DNA from: Thozetella sp. PMI_491
Lineage: Eukaryota; Ascomycota; Sordariomycetes; Chaetosphaeriales; Chaetosphaeriaceae
Assembly: GCA_021432635.1 (NCBI GenBank)
Contig: MU270030.1
Coordinates: 557,823-621,822 of the forward strand
Reading direction: 5' to 3'
Length of the DNA stretch: 64,000 nucleotides
The position numbers were made by a program, and so were the translations under genes. Of this stretch, positions 1 to 10,496 are shown piece by piece (position 1 is the first letter of the stretch; each line of letters starts with the position of its first letter). The notes beneath the pieces are model-generated. The model saw nothing but the letters and a program-made list of their open reading frames with translations, was not told the DNA's origin and did no database searches.

Positions 1-265
1 CCCCCCCCCCTCCCCCTCTTTCAAAAGAAACTTAGCTACTTGCGCTGTGGCGGACACGGTCGGTGCCCTGAAGCCCGGCGCAGTTCCCTCCCCTTGCCTG
101 CCAATCCATGGGAATCATGAAGTGCGAACTAGCCAATACTGTTGTCAAATATCTTCGACCAATCTCGGCCATGCCATGACAGACCCAGACCCTCCCCGCG
201 TGAAGAAATTAAGAATGCTGTTATAGAAAGGAAAGCCAGCGGCGGATTGAGAATTGTGCCGGCCA

Positions 266-3200
266 TCAAGCACTTGGGGGACTGCCGGTGCCCGAGTACG
301 GCTCGCTCTTGGACTGGATACGCCGCGAGTACCGGGGCGTTTTCAGGACAGTCTCGGTTGATCCCGAGGCCCGCGGGGTGCTCATCTCGGCCGATGAGGA
401 GCTATTCTCGTTGCGAGAGACCATGCCCGCCCTCTTCGTAGTCGAGCCGTCGTCGCCTGGGGAAGTAGAAGCAGAAGCCATGCGAGGGGTGCGCCTCGGA
501 GCTGGGGGAAGAGGTACATGGGTCTGATAAAATGAATAAGGGGTAGCAACCATCATCACCGGTGCGGCAAAATACTGCACTTGTGGCACTGCTATGGTAT
601 GCTGCTGGCGCCGCGCTGGAGGCAGGGCAGCGTTGTGATTGTAAGGAGCGTCCTCGGCGCGGTCGAACCTGACCGGAGTACCAGGCAAAATTGGACGCGC
701 AGCCGCCAGAGAGCGAGGAGTGAAGGTCGGCGCATCAGGGTTCAGCTTGGATCCCTGTGCACACAAATCAGAAAGTTAGATGCGGCCAGAGAAAGAATGA
801 TAATGGCTAATTATATTCGTTTCTTTGGCGTCATCTGTACCTCTTTCTTGTGCCCGGCTTCTCTACCGGCCGCCGACTGCTCGCCATCTTCGTCGTCGTT
901 GGCTGGGTCGTCGGAACCGTCCGTCATGGCGGCGTCAGCGGACACTTCATGGAGGCTAGCGTTGTCGGGAGTCACCGCGCGAGTCGATGCATCATCAATC
1001 TTGGTAAGCTCGGCCGCCTCCTCTAGCGTCAGGTCGTTGATGATCGTGGGTGACGAGGAGCCAGTAGCTTTCGAGTCGTCCTCGCTATCGTCATCACCGT
1101 CCGAGTCCTTGTTCTTCGGCTTGACAAAGACTTGCTTGGACCACAGGTCAGCATACTTGCCGCCCGCCTTGATCAAGGATTCGTGGTTTCCCTCCTCGAT
1201 GACCTCTCCTCCAGAGATGACGATAATCCGATCGGCATTCATAATTGTCGACAAACGGTGGCTACATTATTATTAGTTTCACAGACCTTCGCCAGGCATA
1301 GGGGAGCGCTTACGCCACAATGAAGGTGGTGCGGCCGTGGCATAGACTTTTGAGGGCCTCCTGGATCCTCTGCTCAGTCTCGGTGTCGACAGCGCTGGTC
1401 GCCTCATCTAGGAGCACGATGGACGGCTTCTTGAGGATGGCGCGGGCGATGGCTACGCGCTGCAGCTCGCCACCCGAGAGCTTGATGCCTCGCTCGCCGA
1501 CGCGAGTCTCGTAGCCTGAAAGCACAGGTCAGAGTTGGGCCGCAAACTAGTGGCCCGAAACAACATACCGTCGGTGAAGGTCAAGATCTGCTCATGGATG
1601 CTTGCTGCCTTGCATGCCTCGAAGACCTCATCGTCTGTGGCGCTGAGCCTAGCGTAACGGACATTATTCATGATCGTGTCATCAAAGAGGATAGGGTTCT
1701 GCGGCACAATCCCAATGTGTGTCCGTAGGCTGCGTCATAGGATTAGCAGGAACATGTAAAAGGCACCCGAGGTACTCACCTGTAGACGTCAACATCGCGG
1801 ATGTCCTGGCCATCGATCTCAATGGAGCCCTGGGCCACGTCGTAGAAGCGATCGAGCAGCTTGAGGATGGTTGACTTGCCCGCGCCAGTAGCACCGACGA
1901 AAGCAACCGTCGTTCCTGGAGTGACGTCAAGGTTGACATCTTTGAGGATTTCTTTCTGTTTGTCGTACGAGAAGTAGACATGCTTGAAGCGCACCTCGCC
2001 ACCTGTGAGCTTGAGCGGCTGGGCATCCTCCTTGTTCCGGACTGACGGCTTCGTTTGCATGATCTCTAGAAGCTGCTCGGCGTGGATGAGATCCTTGGAG
2101 ATGTTCTTGCCCATATTGGCGAAGAAGTGCAGGGGTCCGATAAGCTGAGCCCAGTATGTGAGGAGCATGATGAAGTCACCAGGTGTGGCCTTGCCGTTGT
2201 TGACCTGGTAGACAGCGAGGAAGGCGCCGGCGAGCAGGCCGGATAGGAGAACCAAGAACTGGAACGCATAGGTGAAGATGTACCCTAGGTAGACCTGCTG
2301 GGACTTGGCCACTCGGTTCTTGACGGCCGTCGAGTAGCGCGTCTCCTCGTGGCCAACCTGGTTGAAGCTAGTGACGGTCGTCCACCCCTGGATACCGGCT
2401 TGGCGGACGTAGTGCTCCTCAAAGAAGGCCCCAATCTCGCCACGCCTAGCGTCGCGGAGCTTCGAGATCATGCGGGTGGCGATGGCCAGAAAAACGATGG
2501 CAGTAGCAATGGTGATGAAGGATTCGTAGGGCCCGAAGATGATGGAGAGGTAGATGAAGGCCACGATCATGTCAATAAGCATCGGAATGGCTGAGAAGCA
2601 AATCGACTCTAGCATGTTGCTCACGCTCTGGCCGGACTGGATAGCCATCATGATGTCAGAGGAGCTCTTGGTGTCGTGGAAGTCCGATGAAAGGTTGAGC
2701 ACGTGCGAATAAGCAGCCGTGCTCATGGCGTCGAAGGCGTAGTATTCCACCGGGATCCAGAGCCACTGGCGGAGGAGGGAGAGGCCGGCATCGGAAGCCA
2801 CCAGCCGGAGGCCCGCGTAGATGATAACTTGCACCCATGGGTTGAGGTTGTTAAGATTGTTCAGTGTGTCCATGACAATACCCAGCTGTCGTGGGATCAA
2901 TAGGTTGACGGCGTTCTTGGAAAGCAGACACAGACCGACCAAGACGATACGTATCTGAAGACGGCGGTTGTTGAGAGGCCAGATGTAGGGAAGAAAGACC
3001 TACGGAGAAAGATATCAGCAAACCAACACGGCAGTCCGGGGACGGGAAGGGAGGTATCATACCATGAATCTCTTGGTGTAAGTAAACCAGTTCCCGTTCT
3101 CCTTCAGCTTCTGCGCCATCTTCTCACCCGCCTCTCTGTCACGTCTCTCCCAGTTTGACTCGGGTTTCTTGGGCTGGGTAGTCGAGGCTTTGGTGGTACT

Positions 3201-3923
3201 GCTGTCATCATTCTCAGTGGCCGTCTCCGAGCCTGAAGTTGAGCCTGAGGTCGAGCCGTACCCAGCTTGTCCACTCCGCCCAGATTCTTCCACACCTTCG
3301 CCATCGGCTTGTTCTTCTGACTCGAGCAGGCCTTGTCGTTCGGCATCTGTTCCCTGCTCGGCTTTCGCACTGCGCGCGGCGACTAGGTACAGCGCAACAG
3401 CGAGGAGCAGGCAGAGGAACCTGACGGCCACAATGCTTGTGTCAATTATCTCAAACAAGGGTACGCTGTCGGCCGCTCGAGCGAGGAACGACAACGTTTG
3501 AATAGCCGGGTCGAACAGAATGGCCAGCCCGAAGGAGCCGATGTAGGGATGCCAGACTGGGCTCTCACTCTCCACAAGACCTCCGAACTCGACCCCGAAG
3601 ACAAGGATGCATGACAAGAGGCCGATGATGTTGTCTTGCTCGCCAAGAAACCTCCACTCGATCAAGGAATGGATCATGAGCGTCAGGAACTGGCCTAGAT
3701 AGCTCAGGACAACGAGGAAGAGCAGCGCGGTGATGAGACGACGGCGAACATGTTTGTTCGGTGGTCCCTTGTCCTGCAGCGTAGTGACAGCAACGAGGGT
3801 GGTGATGATGTAGTAGATGAACACGACGATGGGGTAGACATAGTGGAGGGAGGCTAGAGCGGCCTTTGTACCCGTCAAGGGCTCGACTATTGTCGTATTG
3901 GTCTTGTCCTGTGGAGCGAGCAT
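266..3923 (-). CDS. hmt1: HMT1-type vacuolar half-size ABC transporter
   Basis: Likely a vacuolar membrane ABC exporter of the heavy-metal-tolerance (HMT1/ABCB6-like) family, which moves thiol or phytochelatin conjugates. Six exons fit: 3923-3063, 2999-1780, 1729-1569, 1515-1314, 1261-841 and 754-266. All junctions are GT-AG, introns are 50-86 nt, and the sum is 1117 codons plus stop. The N-terminal ~290 residues hold an extra hydrophobic domain of about five helices (the HMT1 TMD0-like part) and a Ser/Thr/Glu-rich linker. The ABC transmembrane domain follows. The nucleotide-binding domain shows Walker [10 protein letters not shown] (~656-664), Q-loop VPQN, signature LSGGE (~760), Walker [13 protein letters not shown] and switch HRLS. 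After it comes an acidic insert and a long Pro/Ser-rich tail joined by the last intron, with family-like KLNPDAP at its start. The start is the first ATG of the frame, but the frame stays open upstream without an ATG, so a short 5' exon is possible. Family call sure; N-terminus less so. Confidence 0.92.
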
Positions 3924-6900
3924 GGTCGCAGGCTCATCGGGGGCCGCCTCGTCGCTGAGGAACCAGTGCTCACAAGCGGTAGCTGCGAAGAATCCAAGGC
4001 TCGAAAGGCAGCAGGGGCGTGCTATTAGGGGAGCCGCCTCGCGATTCGGGCAACGGGTAAAGACTAAATTATGTGCTTGTCTCGTTGGAAAGGGGGTGGG
4101 GAGACCGTCGGGCGCTTGGCTGTGATCCCTTCGGCTGTCTTTTGTGAGCAGGTTGGGGGGGCCCAGAGTAAGTCAGCGAAATCACAACTTCAGCCAAAAT
4201 CCGTGCTTCGACCAAATCGACAAAAATAACCTTCGCCTCAGCTGTGTGCTCTCGATATGTGGCGAGTCCCGGTCTTATGGCTCGCACTTCACCCGCAGCC
4301 TGGTAGGCGGAACAGGGAGGGAAAGCGAACTGGGCGGCCAGGCTAGCTAGCGTTAGGGAGGGAAGGAACGTTCCCTGCCTCCTTGGGGACGAGCGAGGTT
4401 AGGGGTAGGTAGTAACTACCCCCACGACCTGCAGCGAGGAAGATGTCCCTCGGCTTAAACAGCTGGCACTGAGAGGAGGAACCTAATGTCACTGTTCACA
4501 GCCTTTCACCTCAGTGTGTCGGGGCGGCGAGGATCCACAGCAGCGTGTGTGCGCCAAGACGAGTACCCCAACAACGGTCTGTTCACGCCCCAATACCCCT
4601 AGGTCCTCTCGGCGACACCTCGAGATCGAGCACCACTAGAGCGGATGAAATGCCTGGTCTCTGCTCTATCGGGAAGCTCCCACGTCAGCAAGACACCGAA
4701 AGAGTGGTGTGCTGGTCCTCGAAAAGGAAGGATACAGTAGCGACGCTCTGTGCCCCTCGGCTCGTACAAAAATAGGCCAACTGCTCTCGAGTGACTTCGG
4801 CACCCAACGCCGCCTGAAGCATACAGAGTCCGTCTCAACTTTGAGAAAGCTCAAGCAGCCACGCTCTGCGAACGGCACCTCCCTGCTCTTTGGCTCCCTC
4901 GTTCAAGGTTGACGTTGGATCCTGACGCGGGGCGGTGCACCTAGGACTCTCGAACCGCCTCCCTGATGCCTGCCCGGCGCAACCTTTTTTTTTTTTTCGC
5001 CCGTGGCGTTTTTTTTTCTGAAAGCAGCACACCGGGGCACCTAGCACTTCGTCCGAAATCTCACGGTCTGCTCCGGACCCACAGGATCCTTCCAAATGCG
5101 CTGGGTGGTGTTGGTGGTGGGTGGTGGTGCGTACACCAGCGCTGGAGCCCTCACCGAGCGAGGTTGCAAGCGAGGGACAGCCTCGACGAAGCTGTCTATA
5201 GCGGCACGGCGTTGTGGCGGAAAGCACAGGCGCCAGAAGGTGCGAGAAAATAGAGAGAGATAGAGAGAGAAAAAGGGAAGCAACAAAGTACTCTGGATTT
5301 TGTTTTCCCGAGAAGCGAGATGAGAATGGGACTTTGTGGCCTTGCAATTGCGGTTGATTGAGGGAGGGAGGCTCTGGTATGTAGGACGACGGCAGAGTTG
5401 ACGCTCGGGTTAGAGACGGTGGCCCGCAGGATAGGGCCAACAGATAGATGATAGGAGAGCACGAGCACGCAGAGAAGAAGGCTTCTAGGCCAAAAAAAAA
5501 CAGTATATCCCGGCTGTCTCATGAATACTCTAGATCCAAGACACGAGTCGGGTTGGATGTGACGGATCCACAGAGGGAGGTATCAGGTATCGCGTGGCGT
5601 ATTCGGTCTGAGAGACCAGATCCTCATGGGCTTGTCCAAAAGGTCCCGGGGATGGGCTCCGGGGGGGGGGGGGAATGGATTTGGAAAAAAGAGCAGAGGG
5701 CGCGCGCAAGAGAGAGAAGAGCAAAAAGGAGATCCCGATCCTGCAGACCCTGGCCGGTAAAGCTACACAAGGCCAGAAGGTAGCAGCAGAACGGTAGGTG
5801 CTCGAGCACGGGCAGCCAGCAAGGTAAGACAGGTGACAGCATGGCATCGTCCTTGGTGTCCCCAGGTCTTGACGCTGGACGACTAGAGGAACGGGGTCGG
5901 CCACGCTAGTCTAGGTGCGAAGTAGGGCTCGCTGAGCCATGGACGGGCGCCATCGTCAGCCAATTTCTTTCCTTCTTCTTCGGCCCAGCCTCTCCCGACC
6001 CCGGTCCGCACTGCACTTTAGCTATCGGACAAGCTATCGGACAGGCACGAAGGGAGGGGATGCAGGCGGGGCGGGTCGTCGAGGCCCAGACTCAAGGTCA
6101 ATCTGGACATGGGGATAGACAGCAGAGCAGCACAGAAAAAGGAACGAAGGGGAGCCAAGATGGCGGTGTGGCCCGGAAGCTCTGAGGGCGGGACAGGGTC
6201 GTGGAGACCCAGCCTATGCACGCTGGAATGTAGGCCGTTGGCTGTCTACCGCCATTAGACCCTCTGAAACAATTAAACAACCATGGACGCGCTGTGATAG
6301 CCCCTCGACGTTGCGACGATGGGGCTGCAAAAATAAGTAAAGAGGTTGTCACGAGGCCCCTTTTCGCATCCCGTTTCCCTGGTTCTCTCCAAAGAAGCGG
6401 TGTCCTTGCATGCTGCAGCTATGCATGTTGCCTGCAGGTCTAATACTATGTAATCTGTATCTGTTCCGATGGGGGGTTGGGGACCGGGGTTTCCAAATTC
6501 CCCCCTTCCCGTTTCCCTTCCCCCCCGGGTGCCCTCCTGTTCCTTTACCGAGACCCGACGGCTATGGGAAGCACTCCCACCGACGGTCAGAGGGATGAAG
6601 TGAATGCTTTGCACATAAGCACCTAGTGGCGGCTTATGTGGCGCGGTGGCTCCGCGATGACAGAAACCTGTATAAGGTTGTCAGTCGCCATGTCATGCCG
6701 ACTAGGGCGTGACCACTGCGCAGCCCTCGGCAGTGCCAAAAGATCAACTAAATGGCTGCTGGGGCTCGCGCCACCTCGCAGGCAGACAAAAGCTAGCCCT
6801 CCCCACCCCTTCACCACCCACCCATTCCTCTTAGAGCTGAGCTTTCGGTTGCTCGGTATTGATCCGATTGCAGGGGTGCAAGGCACCTGAGTGTTGGCGG

Positions 6901-8358
6901 CCGCTGCTGGATGGAGCCTAGCCCACAGGGCTAAACGCAGAGCCTCATCCCGAGGAATAAGTGAGATGGATTCTGCGTGTATGCCCAGCCGCGGGTGAGC
7001 CAAGGTGAGAGTTTACGGTGGCCGCCTCGTTTGCCCCGAAACCCCAGTGACCACCGTCCAATCGCCGCCACGGCCAGACCCAAGCTGTGCCATCGCCACA
7101 ATGTGCCAGCTGGGTTTTACGCTGCCTGTGCAGAGGTCGTGAAGGATACATCTCGCGAGCCAATCGCCATCCGTCCCTCCCGCCCGTAGGATGTTGAAAC
7201 TGCACTGCACTGCACCCACCCTCCCCGGACCCAGCTCCCCTCTCTCCTGTGCTCACGCGGTGCTCTTTTGGGTCGCGCCCAGATGGTGGCCTAAGGAGCG
7301 AGGTCCATTTAAGGTACGCGTCGTCGGCACGGCTGATGACTTTTACCTGCTTACCTCTCCATATGCCTGAACCAGGTAGGGACGTATGCTTCAGGCGCAG
7401 GGACGCGGGTAGGGCCCGCCCCTCGCATGCGGACCACTCACCGGTGCGGCGGCATTTCGAGCCTCATGCATTGATACAGTACATCCCCTGAGGGCCGAGC
7501 TTCCCTTCTCGGAAGCACACATGTATACTACCGGGTTGTGTGGCTACTCCGTCGTACCTGGCCGCCAACGCGCGGACCAAGTCAAATGGTAGCACCCGAG
7601 GATAAATTGGGAGGCGAATTGCGCTCCCACGTCGGCCATCCTCCCTTTCGGTCACCGCAGCAAGTCCATCTGGCACCATCCGCGCCGGTCGCCTCGTATC
7701 TCTCGGCCGCCGCTCATGGTGCGTCGCGCAAAGTGCTGCCCTGAAGACAGTGGTCGGGCCGGATGGTTGGGGGGGCGCGGCCCAGCGCAGGGCGCCTGGT
7801 GCCCTACGTGGCATCATAACGAGGCGGCTGTAGATGGCCTAGATCGAGAGATTGGCACACTAATCTGAAATCCGGGTCCAGCTGGCTGCGTGGCGCTGCT
7901 AAAGCGGGATGGGATGTTGTGCGACATAAAGCAGCTGATAATAGTGGCTACCCAATAGCCGGGCCCCTTCGTCGCGGGGCTGCCCTGAAAGTGTTTGCCT
8001 AGGTGGTCTCCTGAATTCCAATTCCTCAAAGTAGAGACTATTGGGCGCTTCCTGCCATTGGTGGTACACCCATCAGGCGCCCAAGAGCGAAGCGGGAAGG
8101 ATGGCTTCGTTGGGGAATGATGACTGAAGCCTGCATTGCTCGGGAGGCCCAAAGAATCCTGCACTCTGAGAGGCTAAGTTCCGATGTCGAGACTGGATAC
8201 TAATGCGGTGGTACTAGGAAAGACGGCAGGCCTATCGAGCACGTAATGTATTGTACCCCCTGGATTTAGTTCTAATTTGCACTGGGCACAGCCGGCCCCC
8301 CAGCTCCAGCCATTGGACGAATGCGCAAGAGGGGTTCTAACGCCGACAGCGAGATACA
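3924..8358. other. gene-poor spacer with low-complexity runs
   Basis: No conserved protein or splice-supported gene was found in these 4.4 kb. The open frames here lack recognisable motifs and overlap on both strands, as expected from high GC content. Visible structure is low-complexity: T-runs at 4984-5019, a TAGA/GA run at 5251-5270, a 13-nt G run at 5661-5673, and a small palindrome of GGTAG/CTACC arms near 4408-4420. The left end probably contains the HMT1 promoter and 5' leader. The rest is unassigned. Confidence 0.6.
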
Positions 8359-8366
8359 TATATAAA
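8359..8366 (+). promoter_or_regulatory. TATA-like element upstream of tRNA-Ala
   Basis: The octamer TATATAAA lies 32-39 nt before the first base of the tRNA. Upstream TATA-like boxes at about this distance help TFIIIB recruitment at tRNA genes in some ascomycetes, for example fission yeast. The role here is inferred from position only. Confidence 0.45.
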
Positions 8367-8397
8367 CCTGTTTTAGAGCCACCCCCACATAAATGAT

Positions 8398-8490
8398 GGG
8401 GGTATAACTCAGTGGTAGAGTGTCAGCTTTGCAATGACCTGCCTGTGTCAGGCGTGTTGAAAGTCAAGGGTTCGATCCCCTTTTCCTCCA
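8398..8490 (+). tRNA. tRNA-Ala (anticodon TGC) with 21-nt intron
   Basis: A full cloverleaf folds. The acceptor stem pairs 8398-8404 with 8483-8489, with discriminator A at 8490. The D stem is ACTC/GAGT, the anticodon stem is 8423-8427 with 8456-8460, and the T arm is AAGGG-TTCGATC-CCCTT. The anticodon TGC is at 8430-8432. The third acceptor pair is G3-U70 (8400 with 8487), the alanine identity element, which supports the call independently of the anticodon. The intron sits at the standard place, one base 3' of the anticodon, at about 8434-8454. Pair 6-67 is a T-T mismatch. The B box GGTTCGATCCC is good. Confidence 0.93.
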
Positions 8491-8494
8491 AATC

Positions 8495-8499
8495 TTTTT
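8495..8499 (+). terminator. Pol III T-run terminator
   Basis: A run of five T begins four bases after the tRNA discriminator base, the standard RNA polymerase III stop signal. Confidence 0.7.
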
Positions 8500-9091
8500 A
8501 TTCGACGACTTTTTTTTACCTCGACTTCAAGCCCGACCCCGTCGGCTCATCTTTTTTTTGCAGCGCGAAAGAGAGATTGGCATGGGTTGCAATAAAAGGC
8601 AAACTCCAGGTTACCATGGGGCAGGTCGCGCACCGACGTGCTGGTATATCTCAGCACTGGTTGTGTGATGTCTTTAAATGAGGGCCACCGAACGAAGGTA
8701 CCTTGGGTTGTTCAAGCCAAGGTGGTCGGGTCTTTTAGAATTGCTAACTCTTTTCATGCGACTTTTTTCCTGGTTTTAAAATAAAAAGTAGAAAGACAAG
8801 AAACCCAGTTTCTAGATACATGCTGGGGAACTGTGCATAAGTCGGTATTATAGAGTGATGAGGGGCCTCTGCGTGTCGAGACTTTTCGACTGGAGTAATC
8901 TGCATAGATGCATCTTTCGGGGTCTCCATCTACCTATCGCGCTAGACCGCGACCACATCGACGGCTAATCGGGGCCCCGCGCCTCGTTTTCTCAGTCCAT
9001 TTGCTCCAACGCTGCCTAGTGCACCCGGTTCTGCACCTCCTATTCCACAGCCCTCGCAATCCCAAACCACTCCGTGCCCGCAGACTCAAAG
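8500..9091. other. spacer upstream of prefoldin 5
   Basis: No gene is seen in this stretch between the tRNA terminator and the prefoldin start codon. It probably contains the prefoldin promoter and leader. T-runs at 8510-8520 and 8551-8558 are the only notable composition. Confidence 0.6.
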
Positions 9092-10009
9092 ATGGCAGGC
9101 CGGGGTCAGGAGACAGGCAAGCACCCCTCCACGTGCCCAGCGCATGCCAAACTCCGGGCCTCGCACCTCTAAGGCCCCCCGACCACCCGACTCCGCTGAC
9201 ACCCTTTGCCAGTGAGCCTCGACAGCCTGAGCTCGCAGCAGCTCAGCGCCATCAAGAAGCAGCTCGACGAGGAGGTCGAGCACCTGACTGGATCTTTCAG
9301 CCAGCTGCACGCCGCCCAGGCAAAGTTCAAGGAGTGTGCGCGCGTGGTCAAGAGCCGGACCGGCGCCTCCGACGGTAAGGCCCTTTGCTCTGAGGCCGCT
9401 TCGCCCCCGTCCTGGCACCCCCCGCGCCGAGAAGTGGTGGATAGGGACGCGGAGAAGCGGCGCATGGGAAGCTGCGCTGACCATGCATGCGTACGCACAT
9501 TAGGTGGGAAGCCAGACGTCCTCGTGCCGTTGACCTCTTCCCTCTATGTGCGCGGCAAGCTCTCGAACCCGGACCGTGTCATCGTGGACGTCGGGACAGG
9601 ATTCTATGTTGAAAAGGTAGTCCTTAAGCCCCCCCCTTTTCTTCTCCCCTCCCTCTTATCTCTAAGCCATATCATCTGCCCGCATACCCATGCTCTTCTC
9701 CTCTGGGACTTGTTGACCCCTTTCTACTCAGGACGTCAAGAGCGCTGGCGAATTCTACGACGACAAGGTCAAAGAACTGAGTGCAAACATTTCGGACCTG
9801 GAGAAGATCATCCAGGGCAAGACCAACAACCTGCGGGTTGTCGAGGAAGGCAAGTCAGCCTGCGAGCCATGACGGCCCTCCCAATCCATCGGGTAGGAGC
9901 AAGTGGCGCATCCAGGCGCCTGCTAACCATGAAGATAGTCATGCGGCAGAAGATCCTCGCAGATAGACAAGGGGCGGGCGGTGCCGAGGCCGCCGCCGCT
10001 AAGCCATGA
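9092..10009 (+). CDS. gim5: Prefoldin subunit 5 (alpha-type)
   Basis: A subunit of the hexameric prefoldin co-chaperone that delivers nascent actin and tubulin to the CCT chaperonin in the cytosol. Five exons fit: 9092-9116, 9213-9374, 9504-9616, 9732-9849 and 9939-10009, giving 162 residues, normal for the family. The N-terminal helix (SLSSQQLSAIKKQLDEEVEH), the central LVPLTSSLYVRGKL beta-hairpin segment and the C-terminal helix (SDLEKIIQGKTNNLRVVEE) match alpha-type prefoldin 5. Introns 1 and 4 appear to use GC-AG splicing, with donors GCAAGC at 9117 and GCAAGT at 9850. Intron 1 also has an in-phase GT donor 12 nt upstream at 9105, which would remove four residues. Introns 2 and 3 use GTAAGG and GTAGTC. 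The start is the only ATG that joins in frame to exon 2. Confidence 0.93.
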
Positions 10010-10496
10010 GAGTTCAGTTCCCAGAATGGGCTGTGAGAGTGGAGGCGTAAGAAAACCGGACTGGATCCTGAGATACCCCCATGAAATGGGACGTAAGGGC
10101 GGCGTCCCCTCATGTTTCGTGTCAAGATTCGCTAGGGCTTAGAAGGAAGGACGTGAGCACGTTGGTGTGGTGTGGCTCAATCGCTACGTATCCAGCGACT
10201 GGACGGCCTCGACCCCCCCAAAACTAGACAAGGCTTTCCGACCACTTCTTCGGAGTAAGCTGTCAAGTCGTGAACAAGTCCAATTATCGGTTACCCTGTC
10301 TGAGCTGAGCATGGTCTTTTATTTCCCGAAACTAATACACACACACGCCTCTGGGCCCGCCACCAGCCGGGTTTCGCGGACACCTATGCCTAAACGCCGA
10401 GCGCCTTAGCCCCTCCGTGACTCTAAACACAAGCAGCAGTCCTGTATTTCCATAAACGCGACCTTCTGTGCCTCAGCCTGCTTCCTGCCCGGCCGG
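10010..10496. other. convergent 3' spacer between prefoldin 5 and RAD17
   Basis: The two flanking genes point at each other across this interval, so it should hold two 3' UTRs and poly(A) sites. No gene or repeat was seen. Confidence 0.6.

Noticed and set aside
581-1276. A 231-codon plus-strand frame over the HMT1 3' end
   Set aside because: It is the antisense of HMT1 exons 5 and 6 and has no family motif of its own.
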